Made by a program: the position numbers and the translations under genes. Positions 1 through 7,110 of a stretch of DNA of 18,435 nt are shown piece by piece. Every line of letters starts with the position of its first letter. Position 1 is the first letter of the stretch. This DNA is from an uncultured Acetatifactor sp. (lineage in GTDB: Bacteria > Bacillota > Clostridia > Lachnospirales > Lachnospiraceae): NCBI GenBank assembly GCA_910586485.1, contig CAJUIA010000049.1, positions 1 through 18,435 on the forward strand. Direction: 5' to 3'. A model generated the notes under the pieces. The model saw only the letters and a program-made list of their open reading frames with translations. It was not told the DNA's origin and ran no database searches.

Positions 1-259
1 TGAAAAACGGAGTGAGAGCAGGCGGTCTGCGAAAGCAGACAAGGAAGCGCGAAGCGCGAGCCTGCGAGTGAAAAACGGATTGAGAGCAGGCGGTCTGCGA
101 AAGCAGACAAGGAAGCGCGAAGCGCGAGCCTGCGAGTGAAAAACGGATTGAGAGCAGGCGGTCTGCGAAAGCAGACAAGGAAGCGCGAAGCGCGGGCCTG
201 CGAGTGAAAAACGGAGTGAGAGCAGGCGGTCTGCGAAAGCAGACAAGGAAGCGCGAAGC
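1..259. repeat. 68-bp tandem repeat array, about 3.8 copies
   Basis: Units start at 1, 69, 137 and 205, exactly 68 bp apart. The fourth stops after 55 bp, at 259. Copies are almost identical: units 2 and 3 have T where units 1 and 4 have G at unit position 12, and unit 3 has one A-to-G change near its 3' end. Within each unit, GTCTGC-GAAA-GCAGAC forms a perfect hairpin with a GNRA-type loop. GCGC-GAA-GCGC forms a second hairpin. Outer arms GCAGGC and GCCTGC enclose both, giving a three-way junction. The period is not a multiple of 3, so the array is not a coding repeat. It may be the tail of a longer array that continues to the left. I cannot name the repeat family. Confidence 0.95.
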
Positions 260-302
260 AAAAAGTGTGCAAAGCAACACAATAAGGCGGGTGTCGGCTA
301 CG

Positions 303-1367
303 ATGGATACAGTGACAGTGAGGATTATGCCGCAGGGGGAAGCATTTACGGCAGAAGAGGATGCGGCGCTGCGCCGCGCAGGAAGCATCATACAGGGCGG
401 CGGGCTGGTGGCGTTTCCTACGGAAACCGTATACGGATTGGGCGGAGATGCTTTAAATGCGGAATCGGCCCGAAAGATTTATGCAGCCAAGGGGAGACCC
501 TCGGACAATCCGTTGATTGTGCATATATGCAGACTGAAGGATTTGGAGAAAATCACCGCACGGGTGCCGGAAGAAGCCATGCGGATTGCAGAAGCGTTCT
601 GGCCGGGACCACTGACCATAATACTGCATAAGACGGAGCTGGTTCCGGCGGAAACCACGGGCGGACTGGAAACGGTAGCCGTTCGGTTTCCCTCTGACAG
701 GATTGCCAGAAAGCTGATCGAATACAGCGGCGGATATGTGGCTGCTCCCAGCGCCAACCGTTCAGGGCGTCCAAGCCCTACCCTGGCAAAATATGTGCTT
801 GAGGACATGAACGGAAGGATAGAGATGATTTTGGACGGAGGTCAGGTGGGCATCGGTCTGGAATCCACGATTCTTGATCTGACCGTTCTGCCGCCCAGAA
901 TATTGCGCCCCGGCTATGTGACTGCAGAAATGCTCGGCAGTATCCTGAAGGAAATTGACATAGATGTCACAATTATGGAGGCAGACAGTGGACAGGCTCC
1001 GAAGGCTCCCGGTATGAAATACCGTCATTATGCGCCAAAGGGAGAGCTGGTGATCGTGGAGGGAGCTTCCAACCAGGTGGCGGAGTATATTAACGTTCAG
1101 GCGGCAGCAGAGCAGGAAAAGGGCGAAAAGACCGGAATTCTGTGTGCCAGCGAGAATTTTTCCCGGTATCAGGGGAATGTTATCAAGTGTGTGGGCAGCC
1201 GCAGAGACGAAGAGGGCATTGCAAGGAATCTTTTTTCCATGCTCAGAGAGTTTGACGACGAAGGTGTCACAAAAATATATGCGGAGAGCTTTGAAGCCTC
1301 TGGACTGGGGCAGGCCATCATGAACCGACTGCTGAAGGCGGCCGGCCATCATGTGGTCAAATTGTAA
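303..1367 (+). CDS. ywlC: Threonylcarbamoyl-AMP synthase (Sua5/YwlC type, two-domain)
   Basis: This enzyme makes threonylcarbamoyl-AMP from threonine, bicarbonate and ATP, the first step of the t6A37 modification of ANN-decoding tRNAs. From the ATG at 303 the protein is 354 aa. The YrdC core shows PTETVYGLG (39-47), KGRPSDNPL (63-71), WPGPLT (100-105), SANRSGRPSPT (150-160) and ESTI (187-190). A linker, APGMKYRHYAP (235-245), leads to a C-terminal Sua5 domain (about 250-354), so this is the long Sua5 form rather than the short TsaC form. The frame is open back to 204, but that extension only reads through the 68-bp repeat and is rejected. The SD before 303 is weak; ATG 327 is an alternative start. 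It is the first gene of the nucleotide cluster. Confidence 0.93.
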   Translation: MDTVTVRIMPQGEAFTAEEDAALRRAGSIIQGGGLVAFPTETVYGLGGDALNAESARKIYAAKGRPSDNPLIVHICRLKDLEKITARVPEEAMRIAEAFWPGPLTIILHKTELVPAETTGGLETVAVRFPSDRIARKLIEYSGGYVAAPSANRSGRPSPTLAKYVLEDMNGRIEMILDGGQVGIGLESTILDLTVLPPRILRPGYVTAEMLGSILKEIDIDVTIMEADSGQAPKAPGMKYRHYAPKGELVIVEGASNQVAEYINVQAAAEQEKGEKTGILCASENFSRYQGNVIKCVGSRRDEEGIARNLFSMLREFDDEGVTKIYAESFEASGLGQAIMNRLLKAAGHHVVKL

Positions 1368-1462
1368 AGTTCGGTCTGCGGCTGCACGGCATCCGTGGAT
1401 CTGAAAAGCCGTAAACGGCAATAAAAAAATAAAAGCGTAAGCAGCGCGGAAATGAGGTTGAA

Positions 1463-1897
1463 ATGATTGCAATCGGAAGTGACCATGGCGGCTATGAATT
1501 GAAGGAAAGTGTGAAACGCTATCTGGACGAAAAGAATATTCCCTACCGTGACATGGGGTGTAACAGCAGGGATTCCGTGGATTACCCTGTCTACGGACGG
1601 GCAGCAGCGGAGGCGGTGGCGGACGGAAGCTGCGAGAAGGGCATTGTGATCTGCACCACCGGCATTGGCATCAGCATGGTGGCCAATAAGGTGCCGGGCG
1701 TGCGCTGTGCTCTTTGTACGGATACTTTTTCCGCCAAAATGACCAGGCTGCATAACGATGCCAATGTACTTGCCCTGGGAGGCGGAATTGTGGGGACCGG
1801 CCTTGCACTGGATATTGTGGAGACCTTTCTGAACACGGATTTTTCCGGAGAAGAAAAACATCAGCGAAGAATTGACATGATCGAGGGAGGAAAATAA
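1463..1897 (+). CDS. rpiB: Ribose-5-phosphate isomerase B
   Basis: RpiB interconverts ribose 5-phosphate and ribulose 5-phosphate in the non-oxidative pentose phosphate pathway and so feeds PRPP synthesis. The 144-aa length is normal for the family. Visible motifs are DHGG (7-10), the catalytic-cysteine segment VICTTGIGIS with Cys64, and RLHNDANVLALGGG with His97, the usual phosphate/ring-opening histidine. A GAGG element lies 5 nt before the ATG. Only 1 nt separates its stop from upp, so the two genes are very likely cotranscribed. The close relative LacAB (galactose-6-phosphate isomerase) is less likely because there is no paired second subunit or tagatose pathway gene nearby. Confidence 0.93.
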   Translation: MIAIGSDHGGYELKESVKRYLDEKNIPYRDMGCNSRDSVDYPVYGRAAAEAVADGSCEKGIVICTTGIGISMVANKVPGVRCALCTDTFSAKMTRLHNDANVLALGGGIVGTGLALDIVETFLNTDFSGEEKHQRRIDMIEGGK

Positions 1898-1898
1898 G

Positions 1899-2528
1899 AT
1901 GGCAAAGGTAGTAATTATGGATCATCCTCTGATCCAGCATAAGATTGGCTTTATCCGCAGAAAGGAGACGGGCACAAAAGATTTCCGGCAGACGATCAGC
2001 GAGATTGCCATGCTGATCTGCTATGAGGCTACCAGGGATTTGAAGCTGGGAGACGTGGAGATCACTACGCCGATCTGCGAGACTACGGCAAAGGAGCTGA
2101 GCGGAAAAAAGCTGGCGGTGGTACCGATTCTGCGTGCGGGTCTGGGGATGGTAGACGGTATTCTGGATTTGATTCCGGCAGCAAAGGTGGGGCACATTGG
2201 TCTTTATCGGGATCCGGATACCTTAAAGCCTGTGGAGTATTACTGTAAGCTGCCTGCGGATTGTGCGGAGCGTGAGGTGTTTGTGGTGGATCCCATGCTG
2301 GCTACCGGCGGGTCCTCGGTGGCAGCAATTCAGATGCTGAAGGACCGGGGCTGCAGGAACGTTCATTTTATGTGTATTATTGCCGCGCCGGAGGGTATTC
2401 GGGCCATGGAAGAGGCACATCCGGATGTGGATATGTATGTGGGCGCGTTGGACGAAAGGCTGAATGATCATGGATATATCGTTCCCGGACTGGGGGATGC
2501 GGGGGACCGCATTTTCGGTACAAAATAG
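1899..2528 (+). CDS. upp: Uracil phosphoribosyltransferase
   Basis: Upp salvages uracil by joining it to PRPP to make UMP. The protein has the standard 209-aa length. The PRPP loop DPMLATGGS (131-139) and the C-terminal uracil-binding segment YIVPGLGDAGDR (193-204) are intact, and ILRAGLGM (77-84) is the usual flexible-loop region. A strong SD (GGGAGG) lies in the last codons of rpiB, indicating translational coupling. With rpiB upstream supplying ribose 5-phosphate and a dCMP-deaminase-like enzyme downstream, it belongs to a small pyrimidine module. I see no uracil- or PyrR-type leader. Confidence 0.96.
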   Translation: MAKVVIMDHPLIQHKIGFIRRKETGTKDFRQTISEIAMLICYEATRDLKLGDVEITTPICETTAKELSGKKLAVVPILRAGLGMVDGILDLIPAAKVGHIGLYRDPDTLKPVEYYCKLPADCAEREVFVVDPMLATGGSSVAAIQMLKDRGCRNVHFMCIIAAPEGIRAMEEAHPDVDMYVGALDERLNDHGYIVPGLGDAGDRIFGTK

Positions 2529-2547
2529 ATAAAAACAAGGAGACGGA

Positions 2548-3030
2548 ATGGGAAAGAGGGAAGATTATATCAGCTGGGACGAATATTTTATGGGAGTTGC
2601 CCAGCTCTCCGGTATGCGATCCAAGGACCCCAGCACACAGGTGGGGGCCTGTATTGTCAGCAATGATAACAAAATATTGTCCATGGGTTATAACGGGTTT
2701 CCCAGCGGCTGCTCCGATGATGAGTTTCCCTGGGGTAAGGAAGGGGACGAGCTTGATACCAAATATCCCTTTGTGACTCACAGTGAATTAAATGCCATAT
2801 TAAATTACCGGGGAGGCTCTCTGGAGGGCACGAAGATATACGTATCTCTGTTCCCCTGCAATGAATGTGCAAAGGCCATCATACAGGCAGGTATCAGGAC
2901 GGTGGTTTATGACAGTGACAAGTATGAGGGGACTCCGGGAAACAGAGCGTCAAAGAAAATGTTTGATGCTGCGGGAGTGATTTATATCCCGTATTCCCAC
3001 ACAGGGCGGCAGATACATATTCAGGTCTGA
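2548..3030 (+). CDS. dCMP deaminase family protein (ComEB-like)
   Basis: This is a zinc-dependent cytidine/deoxycytidylate deaminase family protein, expected to convert dCMP to dUMP as a route to dTMP. It is 160 aa, in the normal range. The zinc site is complete: His78 and the proton-shuttle Glu80 in THSE, and Cys104 and Cys107 in PCNEC. The N-terminal part (WDEYFMGVAQLSGMRSKDPS, residues 10-29) is typical of dCMP rather than cytidine deaminases. AAGGAG sits about 8 nt before the ATG, and the gene follows upp by 19 nt. ComEB is the Bacillus homologue, but I see no competence genes here, so I give no symbol. Confidence 0.9.
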   Translation: MGKREDYISWDEYFMGVAQLSGMRSKDPSTQVGACIVSNDNKILSMGYNGFPSGCSDDEFPWGKEGDELDTKYPFVTHSELNAILNYRGGSLEGTKIYVSLFPCNECAKAIIQAGIRTVVYDSDKYEGTPGNRASKKMFDAAGVIYIPYSHTGRQIHIQV

Positions 3031-3041
3031 GGGTGTGCGAT

Positions 3042-3064
3042 TCCCCGGCACTTAACGGGGATTT
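3042..3064 (+). terminator. Weak hairpin, possible terminator after the deaminase gene
   Basis: TCCCCG (3042-3047) pairs with CGGGGA (3056-3061) around an 8-nt loop and is followed by only three T residues. It could give partial termination between the nucleotide cluster and the cell-wall hydrolase gene. Confidence 0.35.
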
Positions 3065-3099
3065 CCAAACGAACTGAGGGAAAGGCAGGACAGGAAAAG

Positions 3100-4314
3100 T
3101 TGAAGGGCTGGAAAAAAACGGCTGTTTTAACGGCTGCGGTATTGATAGCCGAAATCATATTTCCGGATCAGCTGGGAACGGAAAATGCAGGATATGCCGG
3201 CGGAAACATTTTTCCCGGTCTTCTTGTGGTGTCCGCAACATCCAGTACGCAGCAGCAGATTGATGAAAGTGAACAGAGGCGCCAGGAGCTGGAAAATGAG
3301 CGAAACGCTCAAGAGGAAGAGCTGGAAGGGCTGGAGGGCGAGCAGAAGGCACTGAAGAAGGAATTGAACAAGCTGAATACCCAGTTAAATCAGGTTGTGG
3401 AGAATCTGGAGAATCTGGAGCAGCAGATCCGGGACAAGGAGCAGGAGATCCTGGATACCCAGGCGGCGCTGGAGGAAGCAAAGGCCACGGAAAGGTGGCA
3501 GTATGAATGTATGGTGGACCGGGTTCGTGCCCTGTATGAGAATAAAGAGGAAAGCTATATCAATGTACTGCTAAAGGAAAAAAGTATTTCCGGCATACTC
3601 AATACGGCGGATTATGTGGAGAGGGTGGCGGCGTATGAGCGGCAGAAGATGGAAGAGTACAAGGCCGCCCGTACTTATGTGGAAGAACAGGAGGAGAGGC
3701 TGCAGGGGGAAAAGACCGAGCTGGATTTTCTGAAGGTTCAGGCGGAAGCCGAAAAGGAGAAGGTCTCCGGACTGATCCGGCAAACCTCTAACTCCATCGC
3801 AGATTATGGCGATCAGATTGCCGAGGCAGAGCGGAAGGCAGAAGAGGTAGAAGCGCAGCTTAAGAAGGAAGAAGAAAATCTGGAGTATTTAAGGAAGAAG
3901 CTTGCCGAAGAGATTGCGCTGTCCCAGGCGGCAGCCAATGCGGCCTGGCGGGATATTTCTCAAGTGACCTTCAGCGAAAACGACCGCTATCTGCTGGCAA
4001 ACCTGATTTACTGTGAGGCGGGGGGCGAGCCGTATGAAGGGAAGCTTGCAGTGGGAAGCGTAGTCATAAACAGAGTACTCAGCGCCAAGTTTCCGGATTC
4101 CGTGGTGGGAGTTATCTACCAGAAAAAACAGTTCTCTCCGGTGGCCAGCGGCAGGCTGGATCTGGCCCTGGGGGTCAATAAGGCTACGCCGGACTGTTAC
4201 CGGGCCGCGGATGAGGCAATGTCAGGTGTTACCAACGTAGGAAGCTGTGTCTTTTTCCGCACGCCGATTCCCGGACTGAGCGGAATCAGCATCGGCGGCC
4301 ATATATTTTACTAA
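3100..4314 (+). CDS. Secreted coiled-coil protein with SleB/CwlJ-type cell-wall hydrolase domain
   Basis: A 404-aa exported protein predicted to cut peptidoglycan. It starts at TTG 3100 after an AGGAAAAG ribosome site. A basic, hydrophobic N-terminus (KGWKKTAVLTAAVLIAEII) is a signal peptide or anchor. Residues about 50-280 form a long Glu/Lys/Gln-rich coiled coil. Its middle (RVRALYENKEESYINVLL, then DYVERVAAYERQK) resembles the regulatory coiled coil of PcsB/EnvC-type division hydrolases. The C-terminal domain (290-404) is the SleB/CwlJ hydrolase fold: LIYCEAGGEPYEGKLAVGSV carries the expected catalytic Glu306, followed by VVINRV and QFSPV. SleB proteins are spore-cortex lytic enzymes, but the PcsB-like arm suggests growth or division. 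Substrate and timing are not readable from sequence. Confidence 0.88.
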   Translation: MKGWKKTAVLTAAVLIAEIIFPDQLGTENAGYAGGNIFPGLLVVSATSSTQQQIDESEQRRQELENERNAQEEELEGLEGEQKALKKELNKLNTQLNQVVENLENLEQQIRDKEQEILDTQAALEEAKATERWQYECMVDRVRALYENKEESYINVLLKEKSISGILNTADYVERVAAYERQKMEEYKAARTYVEEQEERLQGEKTELDFLKVQAEAEKEKVSGLIRQTSNSIADYGDQIAEAERKAEEVEAQLKKEEENLEYLRKKLAEEIALSQAAANAAWRDISQVTFSENDRYLLANLIYCEAGGEPYEGKLAVGSVVINRVLSAKFPDSVVGVIYQKKQFSPVASGRLDLALGVNKATPDCYRAADEAMSGVTNVGSCVFFRTPIPGLSGISIGGHIFY

Positions 4315-4372
4315 GAAAGCCCAGTCTCAATGTTCAGACAGTTTGCGCGCTTGCGAGAGTACGAAGCAATCC

Positions 4373-4394
4373 GGGGCTTTCTTTAGAAAGCCCC
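4373..4394. terminator. Bidirectional terminator between convergent genes
   Basis: GGGGCTTTCT (4373-4382) and AGAAAGCCCC (4385-4394) form a perfect 10-bp inverted repeat with a tiny loop. It lies between the plus-strand hydrolase gene and the minus-strand DUF402 gene and touches the DUF402 stop codon (4394-4396). A partial copy of the 3' arm, AGAAAGCCC, also sits at 4314-4322 and could compete for the 5' arm. Confidence 0.75.
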
Positions 4395-4876
4395 TACAGT
4401 CCCAGATTGTTTAAGCGGGACTGCAGCCTGTCAAATTTATCCCGGTATATCAAAGTGAGCAGATGATTCAGATTGCGCAGGCAGGTGGTCATCTGCTTTT
4501 TGGTGATGAGGCCGCACTCCATGGCCTCAGCCAGCTCGTCTAAATCTACCACCTCCATGCGTCCGTCCGGATAGAGGATTACATCTGCCAGCAGATCGGT
4601 AACCGTCAAAGAAGAATCCGCAGGGTCATAATGGTAATCCACGATGTCACAGTACCAGTACAGCAGGGAATGGTCTGCCCGGTAAATCTTGCTGACCTTG
4701 ATGCCCTCCAGCAGAAAATAACAGGAGCAGCCATGAGAGAAGCCGGGCTTTGGACGGATTGTGTTCCACTTGGTAACGACGAATTCATCGTTTTGCTCCA
4801 CGATAATATCATCCTTAAGCAGAATGCGTTCTGCAGGAATCAGCCTGCAGCGATAGATACCGGAAATCTTGTTCAT
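4394..4876 (-). CDS. DUF402 family protein
   Basis: A 160-aa cytosolic protein of the DUF402 family. The best-studied relatives include Gram-positive nucleoside tri-/diphosphatases and the catalytic domain of FAU-1-like proteins. The core motif reads YWYCDIVDYHYD, then LLADVILYPDGRMEVVDLDELAEA, with the conserved Tyr and the acidic residues expected to bind a divalent metal. Most of the protein is this domain, with a short N-terminal beta-rich segment and a helical C-terminus. Start: ATG at 4876 with AGAGGG upstream on the minus strand. A TATAAT hexamer at 4897-4902 (minus) suggests its own promoter. The biochemical role in this organism is not certain. Confidence 0.85.
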   Translation of the reverse strand: MNKISGIYRCRLIPAERILLKDDIIVEQNDEFVVTKWNTIRPKPGFSHGCSCYFLLEGIKVSKIYRADHSLLYWYCDIVDYHYDPADSSLTVTDLLADVILYPDGRMEVVDLDELAEAMECGLITKKQMTTCLRNLNHLLTLIYRDKFDRLQSRLNNLGL

Positions 4877-4896
4877 GAGCAGCCCTCTTTCTTAAT

Positions 4897-4902
4897 ATTA
4901 TA
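4897..4902 (-). promoter_or_regulatory. Likely -10 element for the DUF402 gene
   Basis: The minus strand reads a perfect TATAAT about 20 nt before the ATG at 4876, in a very AT-rich 50-bp gap. No good -35 hexamer is seen at 16-18 nt, so only the -10 is proposed. Confidence 0.4.
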
Positions 4903-4927
4903 TATGATATATATTTAACCTGTTGTA

Positions 4928-5476
4928 TTAACCGTTTTTCTCAGCTAACTGCGGAAAAGGAATAAAAGGCAGGGGCGGAACCGCATGGAGGCATAACTCT
5001 TTTTCCATCCAGATCATGTCATGCCATTTTCCGCCTTTGAAGCCGGAGGCGTGGAAATGGGCGGCGGTTTGATAGCCGAAATGCTCGTGAAAGGCTGTGC
5101 TGGCGGGGTTGGGATATGTAATACAGGCACACAGATTGCAGATATGCTGTCTGCGCAGGATTTCTTCCAGTGCCTTGTACAGGGCCGTTCCGATCCCTTT
5201 TCCGGAGTGGGCCCGGTCCACATATATGGAGGTTTCCGCGGACCAGTCGTAAGCTGCCCGCCCCTTGAAGGCGGAGGCATACGTGTATCCTAAAAGAACA
5301 CCGTCTTCCTCGGCTGTCAGATAAGGATATTTTTCCAGAGTGTGCCGGATCCGGCTTTCAAAGTCCGGCAGGGTGGGAACGGTATATTCGAAGGTGACGG
5401 CCGTATGCTCCACATAGGGAGCGTATATGTCAAGCAGCGCTCCGGCGTCCTGTGGTGTGGCAGTACGTATGTACAT
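4928..5476 (-). CDS. GNAT N-acetyltransferase, phosphinothricin acetyltransferase-like
   Basis: A 182-aa acyltransferase of the PAT/YwnH/MnaT branch of GNATs, which acetylate small amino-acid analogues such as phosphinothricin, methionine sulfoximine or methionine. The acetyl-CoA pyrophosphate loop is RAHSGKGIGTAL (88-99). Branch-specific stretches are AFKGRAAYDWSAETSIYV (69-86) and FGYQTAAHFHASGFKGGKWHD (133-153), with the Gly-Tyr and Lys-x-x-x-Trp-His-Asp signature. The last 20 residues are Pro-rich and probably variable. A promoter is readable upstream on the minus strand, diverging from the ATP synthase operon. The natural substrate cannot be told from the sequence. Confidence 0.88.
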   Translation of the reverse strand: MYIRTATPQDAGALLDIYAPYVEHTAVTFEYTVPTLPDFESRIRHTLEKYPYLTAEEDGVLLGYTYASAFKGRAAYDWSAETSIYVDRAHSGKGIGTALYKALEEILRRQHICNLCACITYPNPASTAFHEHFGYQTAAHFHASGFKGGKWHDMIWMEKELCLHAVPPLPFIPFPQLAEKNG

Positions 5477-5509
5477 GGCGTGCAGACTCCTTTTCCTTAC
5501 TTTGTAAAA

Positions 5510-5538
5510 ATACTACAACCGGAAAGTCACGGAGTCAA
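5510..5538 (-). promoter_or_regulatory. Sigma-A-type promoter of the acetyltransferase gene
   Basis: The minus strand shows TTGACT (5533-5538), a 17-nt spacer and TAGTAT (5510-5515). This gives 5/6 and 4/6 matches to consensus with ideal spacing, and an AAAGGAG ribosome site lies between it and the ATG at 5476. Confidence 0.65.
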
Positions 5539-5558
5539 TGGTAAGCTGTAAATATTTC

Positions 5559-5587
5559 TAGACTTTTTTGGTAAGATTGGATATAAT
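5559..5587 (+). promoter_or_regulatory. Promoter of the ATP synthase operon
   Basis: TAGACT (5559-5564), a 17-nt spacer and a perfect TATAAT (5582-5587) give a strong vegetative promoter. Transcription should start near 5594-5595, at or within about a nucleotide of the ATG of the first gene at 5595. No other start signal is seen in the 119-bp divergent gap. It lies back to back with the acetyltransferase promoter. Confidence 0.75.
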
Positions 5588-5594
5588 TAGTTTC

Positions 5595-5858
5595 ATGAAG
5601 CATCGGAAGGATGATAAAAGGGAAACATTCAGAATACTGCCCCTGATTACGCAGCTGGGGCTGGTCATGATTGCCTCCGTGGGAATGACCACGGCGCTGG
5701 GGGTGTGGCTTGACCGCAGATTGGGAACATCGTTTATTACGGTGATCCTGTTTTTTGTGGGGGCTGTGGCAGGATGTCAGGGAATTTACCGTCTGGTGAA
5801 GAAGGCGGACAGGGATGAAAACGGGAAAGATGATGAAGTATCTGAAAAAGACAGATAG
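5595..5858 (+). CDS. atpZ: AtpZ/AtpI family protein, first gene of the ATP synthase operon
   Basis: A small 87-aa membrane protein with two hydrophobic segments (about 14-34 and 40-62) around the motif GVWLDRRLGT, typical of AtpZ. AtpZ-type proteins are encoded at the 5' end of many F-ATPase operons. They are linked to c-ring assembly, and in Bacillus pseudofirmus AtpZ and AtpI were linked to divalent cation uptake. I chose ATG 5595 because the open frame upstream (TTG at 5568) lies inside the promoter. No SD precedes 5595 and the predicted transcription start nearly coincides with it, so translation may be leaderless. ATG 5668 would remove part of the first helix. The gene overlaps the next one by 44 nt. 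Confidence 0.75.
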   Translation: MKHRKDDKRETFRILPLITQLGLVMIASVGMTTALGVWLDRRLGTSFITVILFFVGAVAGCQGIYRLVKKADRDENGKDDEVSEKDR

Positions 5859-6288
5859 AACATTGCTGGAAATGCACACGGGGATGCTGTTGTTCGGGCT
5901 TGTATGCCAGATTGTGGGCGCTTTTTTTGCGGGGGATCAGGCCAGATATGCTTCGAGCCTGTGGTTCGGAGTTCTTTTTGCGGTGATTGGCAGCATACAT
6001 ATGGCCAGGACGCTGGACCGGGCGCTGCCAAACGGTGAGGCAGCCGCCAAAATCATCACCCGTGGCTATGTTTTTCGGTATTTGATGATCATTATCGTGC
6101 TGGCCCTGATCTCGGTGACAAATGTAATGGATACCCTGATCGTATTCCTGGGTTATATGAGCTTGAAGATAACGGCTTATCTGCAGCCGTTCACTCATAA
6201 ATTTTATAATATGTTGTTTCATGAGACCGATCCTGTGCCCCAGGCCCTTCCTGAGGAAGAGAGCAGGGAGCCGGAAGAAGCCTCTTAA
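5815..6288 (+). CDS. atpI: ATP synthase subunit I (AtpI-like)
   Basis: A 157-aa integral membrane protein with four predicted helices (about 22-40, 46-64, 87-106 and 108-125) and an acidic C-terminal tail (PEEESREPEEAS). Size, topology and position before atpB fit ATP synthase subunit I, which helps assemble the c ring. Sequence conservation in this family is low, so the call leans on context. It begins inside the end of atpZ; ATGs at 5830 and 5833 are alternative starts. A 54-nt gap with a strong AGGAGG leads to atpB. Confidence 0.75.
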   Translation: MKTGKMMKYLKKTDRTLLEMHTGMLLFGLVCQIVGAFFAGDQARYASSLWFGVLFAVIGSIHMARTLDRALPNGEAAAKIITRGYVFRYLMIIIVLALISVTNVMDTLIVFLGYMSLKITAYLQPFTHKFYNMLFHETDPVPQALPEEESREPEEAS

Positions 6289-6342
6289 GGAGGACGAAAG
6301 TTCTCCGGATAAACAAAATACGAGAGAAGAGGAGGTGAAAGT

Positions 6343-7080
6343 ATGGAGCATGGGATTTTGTTATCCGGCGGCGATGTGGATTTTATGATCCATGGAGTCT
6401 TTCAGTATTCCTTTTTTGGTCATACTGTCTGGATAACAACTACACACGTATGCGTATTGTTTGTGATGCTGATATTGATTGTTTTTGCCGTTGCGGCCAA
6501 GCGCTGTATGGCAAAGGCAGGCGAGGTGCCCGGCGGTTTCCAGAATGTAGTGGAGCTGATCGTGGAAAAGCTGGACGGTATGGTGGATGTCTCTATGGAG
6601 AAATCGGCGCCGAAATATTATAATTACATCGGCACTGTCTTTATCTTTATACTGGTCAGCAACATATCCGGTCTCTTCGGCCTGCGTCCACCCACTGCGG
6701 ATTACGGAGTAACGCTGCCGCTTGCGCTGATCACGTTTACGCTGATCCGCATCAACAAGTGGAAATATCAGAAGCCGCTGACGATCTGGGAAGATTACTG
6801 TTCTCCCCTCCCCAAGTGGCTGCCCATATGGGTGCCGATCAATATCATCAGCAATCTGGCCGTGCCGGTTTCGCTGTCTTTGCGTCTGTTTGCCAACGTC
6901 CTGTCGGGAACGGCGATGATGGCTCTGGTGTACGGTCTGCTGGGCTGGTTTGCAACTCTTTGGCCCGCTGCGTTGCATGTGTATTTTGATTTGTTCTCAG
7001 GAGCAATTCAAACGTATGTATTTTGTATGCTGACCATGACCTACGTCGCAAATGAGATAGGTGATGGGACGCGCCGCTAA
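6343..7080 (+). CDS. atpB: ATP synthase subunit a
   Basis: The stator half of the Fo ion channel, which carries ions to and from the c ring. The 245 aa contain the usual five or six membrane helices. The signature SLSLRLFANVLSG carries the essential Arg181, and the last helix has LFSGAIQTYVFCMLTMTY with its conserved Gln. The N-terminus is short, as in Firmicutes. The SD is near perfect (AGGAGGTGAAAGT before ATG). The upstream partner is atpI and the downstream one atpE, the canonical order. Confidence 0.96.
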   Translation: MEHGILLSGGDVDFMIHGVFQYSFFGHTVWITTTHVCVLFVMLILIVFAVAAKRCMAKAGEVPGGFQNVVELIVEKLDGMVDVSMEKSAPKYYNYIGTVFIFILVSNISGLFGLRPPTADYGVTLPLALITFTLIRINKWKYQKPLTIWEDYCSPLPKWLPIWVPINIISNLAVPVSLSLRLFANVLSGTAMMALVYGLLGWFATLWPAALHVYFDLFSGAIQTYVFCMLTMTYVANEIGDGTRR

Positions 7081-7110
7081 AAAACATTTTATTTTAGGAG
7101 GAAAAAAGCT

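Noticed and set aside
1..259. CRISPR array
   Set aside because: The whole 68-bp unit repeats without unique spacers and there are no cas genes nearby.
204..302. N-terminal extension of the Sua5 protein, from GTG 204
   Set aside because: The extra 33 residues are a read-through of the last 68-bp repeat and are unlike any Sua5 N-terminus; the family start fits ATG 303.
1408..1419. GCCGTAAACGGC hairpin as a terminator after the Sua5 gene
   Set aside because: It is followed by an A-rich rather than T-rich stretch on the plus strand, and the neighbouring genes on both sides are read left to right.
762..1472. Minus-strand 236-codon frame opposite the Sua5 gene
   Set aside because: The motifs of the plus-strand gene are complete and the antisense product resembles nothing.
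5568..5594. TTG 5568 as the start of atpZ
   Set aside because: It lies between the -35 and -10 boxes of the operon promoter, so it would not be transcribed.
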